Below are positions 43,081 to 51,031 of a stretch of DNA of 64,000 nucleotides, one piece after another. Position 1 is the stretch's first letter. Each line of letters opens with the position of its first letter. A model generated the notes under the pieces. It was not told the DNA's origin. It saw nothing but the letters and a program-made list of their open reading frames with translations, and searched no databases. Location of the stretch: assembly GCF_004522105.1 (NCBI RefSeq), contig NZ_SPUJ01000005.1, positions 434,001-498,000 of the forward strand, in the 5' to 3' direction. Position numbers and translations under genes: made by a program. Origin of the DNA: Nocardioides sp. 1609. GTDB lineage: Bacteria > Actinomycetota > Actinomycetes > Propionibacteriales > Nocardioidaceae.

Positions 43081-43968
43081 ATGGCAACGGGTCGCGGACG
43101 CAGCATCGGCGAGCTCCTGCGCGACGGCGAGCGGTCGATCTCCTTCGAGTTCTTCCCGCCGCGCGACGAGGCCGGGACCGAGCGCCTGTGGCGGGCGATC
43201 CAGGCACTGGAGCCCTACCGGCCGACCTTCGTCTCGGTCACCTACGGCGCCGGCGGCGCGACCCGCGACACGACGGTCGAGATCACCGGCCGGATCGCCC
43301 GCGAGACGTCGCTGACCCCGGTCGCGCACCTCACCTGCGTCGGCCACACCCGCGACGAGCTCGAGAGGATCCTCGACACCTACGCCGAGGCGGGCGTCCA
43401 CCACCTGATGGCCCTGCGCGGCGACCCGCCCGACGGCCCGCGCGCCGAGTGGACCCCGACCGAGGGCGGCCTCGACTACGCCCGCGACCTGGTCGAGCTC
43501 GCGCGCTCGCGCGGCGACTTCCGGATCGGCGTGGCGGCCTTCCCCGAGGGCCACCCGAACGCCGCGTCCCGCGACGCCGACGCCGACGTCCTGGTGGCGA
43601 AGGCCGAGGCCGGCGCCGAGTTCGCGGTCACCCAGATGTTCTTCCGCGCCCAGGACTACTTCGACCTGGTCGAGCGGGTGCGCGCCCGCGGCGTCGACAT
43701 CCCGATCCTTCCGGGCATCATGCCGATCCTCAACGTCGCCGCGATCCGCCGTCAGGGTGAGCTGATCGGTGCCGAGGTGCCGGCCGACCTCGTCGCCCGC
43801 GTCGCCGCCCACGACGACCCTGCCGCGGTCCGCGCGGAGGGCATCGCCATCGCCGCCGAGCTCTGCGACGAGCTCCTCGACGGCGGGGCGCCGGGGCTGC
43901 ACTTCTACACCCTCAACTTCTCGCGGGCCACGCTCGAGATCTTCGAGCGGCTCCAGATCACCGTCTGA
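43081..43968 (+). CDS. metF: Methylenetetrahydrofolate reductase
   Basis: 295 aa, FAD-dependent TIM-barrel enzyme that makes 5-methyl-THF for methionine synthesis. Conserved ISFEFFPPRDEAGTERLW, SVTYGAGGATRD, VAHLTCVGHT, GVAAFPEGHPNA and FAVTQMFF segments are all present. It occupies the place of the MTHFR-like Rv2172c, divergent from the prenyl synthase gene, as in mycobacteria. ATG 43081 is 7 nt after TACGAT, so it is leaderless. The SIMPL gene follows 16 nt later. Confidence 0.95.
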   Translation: MATGRGRSIGELLRDGERSISFEFFPPRDEAGTERLWRAIQALEPYRPTFVSVTYGAGGATRDTTVEITGRIARETSLTPVAHLTCVGHTRDELERILDTYAEAGVHHLMALRGDPPDGPRAEWTPTEGGLDYARDLVELARSRGDFRIGVAAFPEGHPNAASRDADADVLVAKAEAGAEFAVTQMFFRAQDYFDLVERVRARGVDIPILPGIMPILNVAAIRRQGELIGAEVPADLVARVAAHDDPAAVRAEGIAIAAELCDELLDGGAPGLHFYTLNFSRATLEIFERLQITV

Positions 43969-43971
43969 CGG

Positions 43972-43977
43972 TACGGT
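43972..43977 (+). promoter_or_regulatory. -10 box of leaderless SIMPL-domain gene
   Basis: TACGGT, 7 nt before ATG 43985, directly after the metF stop. Confidence 0.55.
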
Positions 43978-43984
43978 CGGGAGC

Positions 43985-44614
43985 ATGCTCGCCGCCCGCA
44001 CCGTCACCACCACCGGCTCCGGTCGGGTCGCCCTCCCGCGCTCGGTCGCCGTCGTCCGGGTGACCGCCACGCACCGTGCCGAGGCGCTGTCCGAGGCCCT
44101 GGCGGGGGCCGAGTCGGCGCGTGCCGCCGTCGTCGAGGTGGCCCGCCGCCACGTCGATCCGGCCGACGCCGGCAGCATCGCGACCCAGAGCCTCGACATC
44201 TGGCAGACCACCGACGACCAGGGCCGCCGCGTCGGCCACGAGGCGCGGCACTCGCTCAGCATCCGCGCCGCCGGCCTCGACGCCGCCGCCGCGCTGGTCC
44301 AGGCGCTGGCCGACGAGGTGGGTGACCGGATCAGTCTCGACGGCGTCTCGCCGGCCTCCGTGCCGACCGCCGACGACCACCGCACGGCTCGCGAGCGCGC
44401 CTTCGCCGACGCCCGGGCCACCGCCGAGCACCTCGCGGACCTGGCCGGAGCCGGCCTCGGCAGCGTGGTCTCGATCGCCGAGGGCGCCACGCGTGGCGTC
44501 GCCCGGGGCGGTGCTGCCGACGCGCGGCTGGCGCTCGCCAAGACCGAGGTGGCTCTCGAGGGTGGCGAGGAGGAGCTCACCGCCGCCGTCACGGTCGTCT
44601 GGGAGCTGGGCTGA
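43985..44614 (+). CDS. SIMPL domain-containing protein (DUF541)
   Basis: 209 aa. The pattern of beta strands RTVTTTGSGRVALPRSVAVVRVTATHRA and helix DHRTARERAFADARATAEHLADLAG is typical of SIMPL/DUF541 (YggE-like) proteins; many are exported, but no signal peptide is visible here. The exact role is unknown (a link to oxidative stress is known for YggE). It starts 16 nt after metF, but has its own leaderless -10. Confidence 0.85.
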   Translation: MLAARTVTTTGSGRVALPRSVAVVRVTATHRAEALSEALAGAESARAAVVEVARRHVDPADAGSIATQSLDIWQTTDDQGRRVGHEARHSLSIRAAGLDAAAALVQALADEVGDRISLDGVSPASVPTADDHRTARERAFADARATAEHLADLAGAGLGSVVSIAEGATRGVARGGAADARLALAKTEVALEGGEEELTAAVTVVWELG

Positions 44615-44629
44615 GCCCGGCCCGCGCGC

Positions 44630-45940
44630 TCAGGCGGGACCGATGACGGTCGCGACCAGCGCCGCACCCAGCCCGACGTAGGCCAGCCCCGAGCCGGGCG
44701 TCGCGTGCGCACCGACGGCGTACACGCCGGGCACCGGGGTCGTCGGCCCGAGGCGTCGCCGCACGGTGCCGCGGCCCTGCCACAGCACGCCGTGCGGCGA
44801 GCCGCCCCACGCCTGCACGGTCTCGTACGGCGTCCGGTCGACCCGGGCGACGACCCGCTGCCGCAGGTCGGTGCCGTGGCGGGCCAGCACGGTCAGCAGG
44901 TCCTCGGCGAGCCGGCCGCGGCCGTGCACGGTGAGCGCGGCGTGCCCCTCCGGGGCGCGACCCCCGGGCCGGACGACGACCATCGGGTCGCCGTGCAGCA
45001 CGGTCTCGTGGGGCAGGTCGTCGAGGTCGCCCTCGACGCCGACGTGGGCGATCACCGGCGGCATCGCCGGCATGGTGCGGGCGACGTGCGGCGCGAGCAC
45101 GGGCAGCCGGCGCGGGTCGACCGCGCACACGACGGCGTCGCCGGCGACCTCGCCCGAGGCGGTGGCGACGGCCGCGACCCGGCCCCCGCGCACGACGAGG
45201 TCCGTCGCCGGGGTGTCGAGCAGGACCGTCACCCCGCGGGTCGCCAGCCGCGCGACGAGCAGGTCGCGCAGCCGTGCCAGGCCGCCGTCCCGCGCCGGCA
45301 CCGTCCAGGCGCCGAAGAGCTGCTCGAGGTGCGTGACGACGCCGGCCCAGGCCGGCACGTTGCGCAGGTCGTGGCCCTCGGCGACGAACGGGTGTCCGGC
45401 CACCATCGCGGGCCGGTCGTCGCGGAACGCCTTGCGCAGCCGCCGGTGCAGGTGCGCGCGGCTGTCGAGGAGCGCGGCGACCTCCCTCGGCAGCGCCGCC
45501 GGCGTCCACGGCTCCTCGAAGTAGTGACGGCGCAGCACGTCCCACACCTCGGCGTACGGGGACACGTAGGCGTCCCAGGCGTCGCCGAGCCCCGGACCGA
45601 GTGCCTCGAACGCGTCGGTCTGGCGTCGCGCGCCGCTGGGGAGCCGCAGGACGCTGCGGTCGGCGAACCGGTGCTCGCGGACGACCTCGAGCGGGGTCAG
45701 GTCCCCGCCGAGCTCGCGCTCCAGCGCCTGGCCGCTCTTGCGGAACAGGTCGCGGACGACGGCCGGCACCTGCAGCGACCACGGGCCGGCGTCCCAGGCG
45801 AAGCCCTCGGTCTCGACCGTCGTGAGCGCTCCGCCGAGCCGGTCGGAGGCCTCCACGAGGGTGACGTCGTGACCGAGCTTGGCGAGGCGGACCGACACGG
45901 CCAGGCCGCCGTACCCACCCCCGACGACCACCACGCGCAT
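44630..45940 (-). CDS. Phytoene desaturase-like FAD oxidoreductase
   Basis: 436 aa. The dinucleotide-binding site VVVGGGYGGLAVSVRLAKLGHDVTLVEASDRLGG-type pattern is at residues 3-37, and the C-terminal FAD site YAVGAHATPGSGLAYVGLGAAL closes the fold. It is in the family of carotenoid desaturases and retinol saturases; with a prenyl synthase gene 1.6 kb away it might act on isoprenoids, which is inference. ATG 45940 is 7 nt after TAGGGT, so it is leaderless. Confidence 0.9.
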   Translation of the reverse strand: MRVVVVGGGYGGLAVSVRLAKLGHDVTLVEASDRLGGALTTVETEGFAWDAGPWSLQVPAVVRDLFRKSGQALERELGGDLTPLEVVREHRFADRSVLRLPSGARRQTDAFEALGPGLGDAWDAYVSPYAEVWDVLRRHYFEEPWTPAALPREVAALLDSRAHLHRRLRKAFRDDRPAMVAGHPFVAEGHDLRNVPAWAGVVTHLEQLFGAWTVPARDGGLARLRDLLVARLATRGVTVLLDTPATDLVVRGGRVAAVATASGEVAGDAVVCAVDPRRLPVLAPHVARTMPAMPPVIAHVGVEGDLDDLPHETVLHGDPMVVVRPGGRAPEGHAALTVHGRGRLAEDLLTVLARHGTDLRQRVVARVDRTPYETVQAWGGSPHGVLWQGRGTVRRRLGPTTPVPGVYAVGAHATPGSGLAYVGLGAALVATVIGPA

Positions 45941-45947
45941 GCGCCGA

Positions 45948-45957
45948 ACCCTACGGT
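45948..45957. promoter_or_regulatory. Overlapping divergent -10 boxes of two leaderless genes
   Basis: ACCCTACGGT: minus TAGGGT (45948-45953) is 7 nt from ATG 45940; plus TACGGT (45952-45957) is 6 nt from GTG 45964. The two boxes share the central TA, and only 23 bp lie between the start codons. Confidence 0.65.
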
Positions 45958-45963
45958 GGGCCG

Positions 45964-46464
45964 GTGGGACGCATCGTGCTGGTCTGCGGCATGCCGGGTG
46001 CCGGCAAGACGACGCTGGCGCGCGCCCTCGTCGCCGAGCTGGACGCCGTCCACCTGTGCCCGGACGAGTGGCTGGTCCCGCTCGGCATCGACCCGCACGA
46101 CGCGCGCCGCCGCGACCGGTTCGAGCGGCTGCAGTGGCGCCACGGGCTGCGCCTGGCCGAGCTGGGCCTCACCGTCGTCGTCGACTTCGGGCTGTGGAGC
46201 CGCGTCGAGCGCCGCCGGCTCCGCGAGCAGGCCCGGGCCGTCGGGGCGGACGTCGAGCTGCACGTGCTCGACGTCCCGCTCGACGAGCGCTGGCGCCGGG
46301 TGGCGGCGCGCAACGCCGAGCCGGGCGCTGTCGTCATCAGCCGCGACCAGCTCGAGGACTACCAGCGGTGGTGGCAGCCGCCGGACGCCGCCGAGCGCGC
46401 GGCCTACGACCCGCCGGTGCGGAGGTCGGGCGCCGCGACGAGCGGGCCGAACGCCGTGCCGTAG
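45964..46464 (+). CDS. P-loop ATPase/kinase, zeta-toxin or AAA_33 type
   Basis: 166 aa. Walker A CGMPGAGKTTLARAL (8-22), LCPDEWLVPLG, and a Walker B-like VVVDFGLWSRVERRRLREQA mark a small-molecule kinase of the AAA_33 group, which contains zeta-toxin-like, polynucleotide and antibiotic kinases. No antitoxin is nearby, so a toxin role is unlikely. Its 3' end overlaps the convergent ATP-grasp gene by 61 bp. The start is GTG 45964 with a leaderless promoter. Confidence 0.85.
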   Translation: MGRIVLVCGMPGAGKTTLARALVAELDAVHLCPDEWLVPLGIDPHDARRRDRFERLQWRHGLRLAELGLTVVVDFGLWSRVERRRLREQARAVGADVELHVLDVPLDERWRRVAARNAEPGAVVISRDQLEDYQRWWQPPDAAERAAYDPPVRRSGAATSGPNAVP

Positions 46465-47813
46465 GTCTCGTCGAGGTGGGCCAGCAGCGCGGCGTTGAGC
46501 GGCGCGAGGCGCTGCCCGACCGTGAGGAGTCCGCCCGGGTCGAGCCGGGCGAAGAAGCCGACCGGGGTGTCGGCCGCCTCGAGGGTCGTGCTGCCGGCCG
46601 GGTCGGCGACCAACCGTCCCCCGCGCAGGGAGACGGGGTAGGAGAGCGTGCCGCCGACCGGGACGCCCTCGCCGACGGCGACCGCGCGGCCGGCGCGCTC
46701 GGCGTCCATCAAGGGCACCAGCGTCTCGACGTCGGCGGCGGTGAGGCCGGTGTCGAGGCCGGCGACGAGGTGGTCCTGGAGGGCGACGAGGAGGTCGCGG
46801 TCGACCTGCGCGAGGGTGGTCAGCCCGGCCGACATCCGGGTGTTCAGCTCGGTGGGGCGGAACCCCTCGGCGGTCAGCACGCCGTCGATGCCGAAGGCGC
46901 CGCGGTAGCCGTGGACGTCGGCCAGGTGCGCCCCGACCCGGCGCACCGCGGCCCGCATCTGCTCGCGGTCGGCGGCCGGGGGGTCCCACCAGGTCGACAG
47001 GCCGCCGTAGACGAAGCGGCGTCGCACGGGGTCGCGCAGGACGGCGAGCTCGACCGGTCGAAAGGCGGCGGTGCCGTCGGGCAGCACCATCCCGTGGATC
47101 GAGCACGGCACGCCGTCGAGGAACGGCACCACGCGCACCCGGTCGCAGCGGGGCGCGAAGAACGCGAACGCCGCCGCGCGGTCGCGCTCGTCGACGACCC
47201 AGCGGACGAAGTTGCCGCCGCCGTTGGGGCCGTCGCGGGCGTCGCCGCTCCACACCGTGCCGAGCGGGCCGGCCACGGCACCGGCGGCCGCCTCGAGCGC
47301 GGCCGTCCCCGCGTCGAGCGCGACGACCCGGCGCGGCGCCCGGGCCACGCCGGCGGCGTCCCAGACGGTGTCGGCGCGCAGCTTGTCCTCGAGCGCGAGG
47401 AACGACGCCGGCCGGCCACCGCGGGTCGTGCGGCCCAGGAGCGGCTCGTCGCTGCTCACGAACGGCGAGGTGAACCAGACCGCGCGCCGCTCGGGGTCGA
47501 AGGCCTCGACCGCCGCGACCACGTCGGCCGGCAGGTGGTGGCTGACCCGGTCGAGGAGCCGGAGCTCCTCGGTCATCGAGCAGGTCGGCGGGAGCGGGAC
47601 CTCGACCACGCGGCACGCGCCGTCGTCGGGCACCGGCCCGGCGCCGCGGCCGGTCGAGAGCACGAGGACGGGGGAGCCGAGGGCCGCGTGGCGCGCGACG
47701 GCCGGCGTCCAGCCGGCCAGGATGCCGGGCCCGAGGACGACGGGCCGGCCGGCGTGGTCGCGCTGCAGGCGCGCGGTCACCTCGGCCCGGACGGCGGCGT
47801 CGCTCAGGTCCAC
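46404..47813 (-). CDS. ATP-grasp domain-containing protein
   Basis: 469 aa. An N-terminal nucleotide-like subdomain (1-115, GRPVVLGPGILAGWTPAVARHA) precedes an ATP-grasp fold: LEDKLRADTVWDAAGVARAPRRVV, a glycine loop GPNGGGNFVRWVV, and metal site FRPTELNTRMSAGL. The ATP-grasp family joins carboxylates to amines or thiols; no specific product can be named. GTG 47813 overlaps the DUF4126 stop by 10 nt. The 3' end overlaps the kinase gene on the other strand by 61 bp. Confidence 0.85.
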   Translation of the reverse strand: MDLSDAAVRAEVTARLQRDHAGRPVVLGPGILAGWTPAVARHAALGSPVLVLSTGRGAGPVPDDGACRVVEVPLPPTCSMTEELRLLDRVSHHLPADVVAAVEAFDPERRAVWFTSPFVSSDEPLLGRTTRGGRPASFLALEDKLRADTVWDAAGVARAPRRVVALDAGTAALEAAAGAVAGPLGTVWSGDARDGPNGGGNFVRWVVDERDRAAAFAFFAPRCDRVRVVPFLDGVPCSIHGMVLPDGTAAFRPVELAVLRDPVRRRFVYGGLSTWWDPPAADREQMRAAVRRVGAHLADVHGYRGAFGIDGVLTAEGFRPTELNTRMSAGLTTLAQVDRDLLVALQDHLVAGLDTGLTAADVETLVPLMDAERAGRAVAVGEGVPVGGTLSYPVSLRGGRLVADPAGSTTLEAADTPVGFFARLDPGGLLTVGQRLAPLNAALLAHLDETYGTAFGPLVAAPDLRTGGS

Positions 47814-48436
47814 GGGGGCGGCGGACCCGGCGGAGCCCCGGGGGAGGCGGACGTGCGCGTGCGGGCGCGGCGGTCGCGCATGCGTCGCCAACCCCGGCGC
47901 ACGACCTTGATCGCCAGGACCAGCATGCCGAGGCCGAGCACCAGCAGGACGGCGGCGATCGAGGCGGCCGCGACCGGGTGCTGGATCGCGAGGGCGACCA
48001 GGACGAGCACGACGACGTCCTCGACGACGCTGGCGGTGACGTTGGTGACCGGCTCGGGCGAGGAGTTGATGGCGAGCCGGCCGCCGGCCTTGACGAGGTG
48101 GGAGGCCAGGGCGGTGCCGCCGCCGACGGTGGCGTTGAGCGCCTGGGTGACCGAGTCGGCGTCGCCCGCGAGGAGCAGGCCGATCACGGCGCCGGCCGTC
48201 GGCCGGATGAACGTGGAGATCGCGTCCCACGTGGAGTCGATGTAGGGGATCTTGTCGGCGACGAACTCGAAGGCGTAGAGGAAGCCCGCGACCGCCAGGA
48301 CGTCCCACCGGGCGAGCGAGTCGGGCACGCCGTCGACGCCGCCCACCCGGTGACCGATGCCGAGCACCAGGACGACGAGGTAGGCGTTCACCCCGCTCGC
48401 CCACCCGCTCGAGAAGGTCAGTGCCAGGGAGTCCAC
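47804..48436 (-). CDS. DUF4126 membrane protein
   Basis: 210 aa. DUF4126 pattern: GWASGVNAYLVVLVLGIGHRVG, FLYAFEFVADKIPYIDSTWDAISTFIRPTAGAVIGLLL, GTALASHLVKAGGRLAINSSPEPVTN. About five helices, then a basic Pro-rich tail (RRARTRTSASPGAPPG). Function unknown. The GTG start lies 16 nt after the YbaK gene. Confidence 0.87.
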   Translation of the reverse strand: MDSLALTFSSGWASGVNAYLVVLVLGIGHRVGGVDGVPDSLARWDVLAVAGFLYAFEFVADKIPYIDSTWDAISTFIRPTAGAVIGLLLAGDADSVTQALNATVGGGTALASHLVKAGGRLAINSSPEPVTNVTASVVEDVVVLVLVALAIQHPVAAASIAAVLLVLGLGMLVLAIKVVRRGWRRMRDRRARTRTSASPGAPPGPPPPWT

Positions 48437-48452
48437 GACGACGCCTCCCGGC

Positions 48453-48956
48453 TCACTCGACCTCGACGAGGGTGGCCCCGGTCAGGGCCAGCAGCTCGTC
48501 GTGGGTCGTGGAGAAGACCGCCGCGGGGTGCCCGGCCGCCGCCCACACGACGGGGTGCCGCTCGAGCCACGGGTCGAGGTAGGTCGGCACCGGAGCCGGG
48601 TGGGCCAGCGGCGAGACCCCGCCGATGACCTGCCCGGTGTGGGCCCGGACGAAGTCGGGCGTCGCACGCTGCAGCCGCGGCACGCCGATCCGCTCCGCCA
48701 CGAGTGCCTGGTCGACCCGGTGGGCGCCCGAGGTGAGGATCAGGACCGGTGAGCCGCCGGCGTCGAAGAGGAGGCTGTTGGCGATCGCACCCGGCTCGCA
48801 GCCGAGCGCCCGGGCCGCCAGGACGGCGGTGTGGACGGAGTCGGGCAGAATGACGATCTCACCGGTGCCGCCGAGCCGCGCGTGCTCGGCGCGGAACCGG
48901 CTCACCGAGGGGTGCTCGCCGGCCGGGGACGGTTCGGGGGTCGGGTCGCTGGACAC
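48453..48956 (-). CDS. YbaK/ProX-type aminoacyl-tRNA deacylase
   Basis: 167 aa, editing hydrolase that removes wrong amino acids from tRNA (Cys or Ala from tRNA-Pro in known members). The core AARALGCEPGAIANSLLFDAGGSPVLILTSGAHRVD and GVSPLAHPAPVPTYLD match the family; the catalytic Lys of YbaK is replaced by other residues at the usual site, so substrate use is uncertain. GTG 48956 follows TACAGT by 7 nt (leaderless). It is the first gene of a three-gene minus-strand operon. Confidence 0.87.
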   Translation of the reverse strand: MSSDPTPEPSPAGEHPSVSRFRAEHARLGGTGEIVILPDSVHTAVLAARALGCEPGAIANSLLFDAGGSPVLILTSGAHRVDQALVAERIGVPRLQRATPDFVRAHTGQVIGGVSPLAHPAPVPTYLDPWLERHPVVWAAAGHPAAVFSTTHDELLALTGATLVEVE

Positions 48957-48963
48957 GGGCCCG

Positions 48964-48969
48964 ACTGTA
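48964..48969 (-). promoter_or_regulatory. -10 box of leaderless YbaK gene
   Basis: TACAGT on the minus strand, 7 nt before GTG 48956. Confidence 0.6.
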
Positions 48970-49011
48970 AACGCACCGACCGACAGGACGGCCGACAGGA
49001 GACGACGGAGA

Positions 49012-49485
49012 ATGGCGCAGCGACCGACCTCGGTCATCCGGGTGGTGCAGCTGGTCTGGGCACTCGTCGTGCTCGCGACGGTGCTGGCCGCGTTGACCGT
49101 CGTGTTCGAGGACGACCTGGTGCGGGCCCTGGGTGCCGCCGGCACCTCCGCCGACGACACCCGCGTGCCGCCGTCGTTCGCGCCGGTGGCGGTGGTCCTC
49201 GGCGTGACGGTGTCCTGCCTCCTGCTGGTCCAGCTGGCCTTCGTGGTCGGCGGGCACCGCTGGGCGCGGCACTCGCTCGCCGGCACCGTCACCCTGATCG
49301 GGCTGGGCACGGTCTCGGCGCTGACCTCGTCCTCCCCGCCGCTCGCCGCGGTCGTCGGCGGCGTGCTGGGCCTGGTGCTCGAGGCGCTGGTCGTCGTCCA
49401 CCTCTACCGGCCTGAGACGGCGGCGCACGTCGTGCCGGTGAGCCGGCGCGAGACCGCGGACGACGGGTCGCCGATCCGGTCTTGA
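49012..49485 (+). CDS. Four-helix membrane protein, unknown function
   Basis: 157 aa, with helices at about 9-30, 58-78, 85-105 and 110-130 (LVWALVVLATVLAALTVVF, VAVVLGVTVSCLLLVQLAFVV and on) and a short polar tail. No family recognised. ATG 49012 has AGGAG 9 nt upstream. The stop codon region contains the -35 of the next, LexA-controlled promoter. Confidence 0.72.
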   Translation: MAQRPTSVIRVVQLVWALVVLATVLAALTVVFEDDLVRALGAAGTSADDTRVPPSFAPVAVVLGVTVSCLLLVQLAFVVGGHRWARHSLAGTVTLIGLGTVSALTSSSPPLAAVVGGVLGLVLEALVVVHLYRPETAAHVVPVSRRETADDGSPIRS

Positions 49486-49537
49486 CCGCTTGTCGGTGGC
49501 CGGGTGTAGCGTTCCTCCTGTTCGAACACGTGTTCGA
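49482..49537 (+). promoter_or_regulatory. Sigma-70 type promoter with LexA (SOS) box for the HEPN gene
   Basis: -35 TTGACC (49482-49487), 19-nt spacer, -10 TAGCGT (49507-49512), then the perfect SOS box TCGAAC-ACGT-GTTCGA (49522-49537) across the start point. LexA would block initiation here. Confidence 0.85.
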
Positions 49538-49604
49538 TCCTCCGGTGGGGCCGACCTCGACCCCCGGTCCCGCCGGGGCACCCCTCGACCCAGGAGAGCG
49601 CCCG

Positions 49605-50027
49605 ATGATGCTCCCGGCCACCACGCACTCCTACCTCATCCGCGCCGCCGAGTCGCTCAGCGAGGCCATCGCCAGCACCGAGGTGCCCACCCGCTACGCC
49701 TGCGCGCACGTCGCGGCACTGCGGGCGGCGGCCGCCCTGCTCGCGGCGCGCGCCCGGCCGGTGGCGGCGACCCGGCGGCGCCCGCAGCGGAACGCGTGGG
49801 TCCTGCTCGCCGAGGTGGCCCCCGAGCTGGGGGAGTGGGCCTCGTTCTTCGCCGCCGGCGCCTCGAAGCGGGCGGCCGCCGAGGCCGGCTCCACCCGGGC
49901 GGTCAGCGAGCGCGAGGCCGACGACCTCGTCCGTGACGCCGACCGCTTCCTCGCCGTCGTCGAGCAGGCCCTCGGGCTGGTCCCGCACGCGCCGCTGCAC
50001 GAGCAGCTCGTCCGTCACGTCTCCTGA
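49605..50027 (+). CDS. SAV_6107-like HEPN-domain protein, LexA-controlled
   Basis: 140 aa, all alpha. Two long helices (HSYLIRAAESLSEAIASTEVPTRYACAHVAALRAAAALLAARAR-type, and VSEREADDLVRDADRFLAVVEQAL) fit a HEPN-like four-helix bundle, close to SAV_6107 of streptomycetes. A clear RX4-6H RNase motif is not seen. The gene lies 67 nt behind a perfect LexA box, so it is probably induced by DNA damage. ATG 49605 has AGGAG 8 nt upstream; ATG 49608 is an alternative. Role in SOS unknown. Confidence 0.8.
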   Translation: MMLPATTHSYLIRAAESLSEAIASTEVPTRYACAHVAALRAAAALLAARARPVAATRRRPQRNAWVLLAEVAPELGEWASFFAAGASKRAAAEAGSTRAVSEREADDLVRDADRFLAVVEQALGLVPHAPLHEQLVRHVS

Positions 50028-50040
50028 CCCCTGCTGCAAG

Positions 50041-50060
50041 GGTTTCCCTGGTCGACCGGG
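50041..50060. repeat. Partial copy of the ggtttccc-ggtcgacc palindrome
   Basis: Twenty bases equal to the first 20 of the 28304-28329 palindrome except one change (c to t); the last 6 bases are lost, leaving a shorter hairpin. It lies after the HEPN gene and may still act as a weak terminator. Confidence 0.5.
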
Positions 50061-50086
50061 CGGCTCCCACTCGCCAGGGTCGTGGC

Positions 50087-50947
50087 ATGCCCCTCGGTCC
50101 CCTCCGCCGCACCGCGGCCACCGCCCTGCTCGCCCTGCCCCTGGCTCTCCCGATCGCCGTCACCGTCCCGGCGCAGGCGGCGCTCGCCGACGCTGGCGGA
50201 CCCTCCGCGCAGGTCGCCTCCGCCGTCGCCGCGAGCGGCGGCACCGACGCCCACGACGACACCTACTGGGCGCCCGCCCTCGGCAAGACCGGCGCCGAGC
50301 TGGAGTCGGCGCTGCACGAGATCATTTCCACCGACGTCACGAGGCTGAGCTACGCCCAGGTGTGGGACGCCCTCAAGGTGACCGACCGGGACCCGGCCGA
50401 CCCCACCCGCGTGATCCTGCTCTACCAGGGCACCTCCGTCCCGGCCTCCGACAACGGCGGCGGCGTCGACCAGTGGAACCGCGAGCACGTCTGGGCCAAG
50501 TCGCACGGCGACTTCGGCACCGCCGCCGGGCCCGGCACCGACATCCACCACCTCCGGCCCACCGACGTCACGGTCAACTCCGACCGCGGCAACCTCGACT
50601 TCGACGAGGGGGGCGCCGAGAACGACGAGGCGCCCGGCAACTTCTCCGACGGCGACTCCTGGGAGCCGCGCGAGGAGGACAAGGGCGACGTCGCGCGGAT
50701 GATCCTCTACATGTCGGTCCGCTACGAGGGTGGGGACGGCCACCCCGACCTCGAGGCCGACGACGCGGTCGGCAACGGCTCGGCCCCGCGCCACGGCAGG
50801 CTGTCGGTCCTGCTCGAGTGGAACGCCGAGGACCCGCCCAGCGCGGCCGAGCTGCGCCGCAACGACCTCGTCCAGTCCGACTTCCAGGGCAACCGGAACC
50901 CGTTCATCGACCACCCCGAGTGGGCGCAGCAGATCTGGGCCTCGTGA
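50087..50947 (+). CDS. Secreted endonuclease I (EndA-type, His-Me finger)
   Basis: 286 aa with signal peptide (about 1-33, TALLALPLALPIAVTVPAQA). The catalytic motif WNREHVWAKSHGDF and GTDIHHLRPTD followed by NSDRGNLDFDE are the metal-binding His-Me finger sites of endonuclease I, a nonspecific DNase acting outside the cell (nutrient or DNA breakdown). It lies between two LexA boxes: read-through from the HEPN gene could add SOS control, but this is not certain. Start ATG 50087 after a poor ribosome site. Confidence 0.88.
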   Translation: MPLGPLRRTAATALLALPLALPIAVTVPAQAALADAGGPSAQVASAVAASGGTDAHDDTYWAPALGKTGAELESALHEIISTDVTRLSYAQVWDALKVTDRDPADPTRVILLYQGTSVPASDNGGGVDQWNREHVWAKSHGDFGTAAGPGTDIHHLRPTDVTVNSDRGNLDFDEGGAENDEAPGNFSDGDSWEPREEDKGDVARMILYMSVRYEGGDGHPDLEADDAVGNGSAPRHGRLSVLLEWNAEDPPSAAELRRNDLVQSDFQGNRNPFIDHPEWAQQIWAS

Positions 50948-50973
50948 TACCGTTCTTCGAACACCTGTTCGAA
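50948..50973 (+). promoter_or_regulatory. LexA (SOS) box before the methyltransferase-dinB genes
   Basis: TACCGT (50948-50953) as -10, then the perfect SOS box TCGAAC-ACCT-GTTCGA at 50957-50972, flanked by T and A. It directly follows the endonuclease stop (50945-50947). A second -10 (TAGGGT 51019-51024) lies closer to the methyltransferase. Confidence 0.82.
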
Positions 50974-51018
50974 GAGCCGAGGTGGCTGTGCCAGCCCAGA
51001 TCGACCCCGCCAGCCCGC

Positions 51019-51024
51019 TAGGGT
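51019..51024 (+). promoter_or_regulatory. -10 box of leaderless methyltransferase gene
   Basis: TAGGGT, 7 nt before ATG 51032, beyond the LexA box, so it may give SOS-independent expression. Confidence 0.5.
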
Positions 51025-51031
51025 TCGGGTC

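Noticed and set aside
45964..46464. Zeta-type toxin of a toxin-antitoxin pair
   Set aside because: Only the P-loop is shared; no small antitoxin gene lies next to it, and its neighbours are an FAD enzyme and an ATP-grasp gene.
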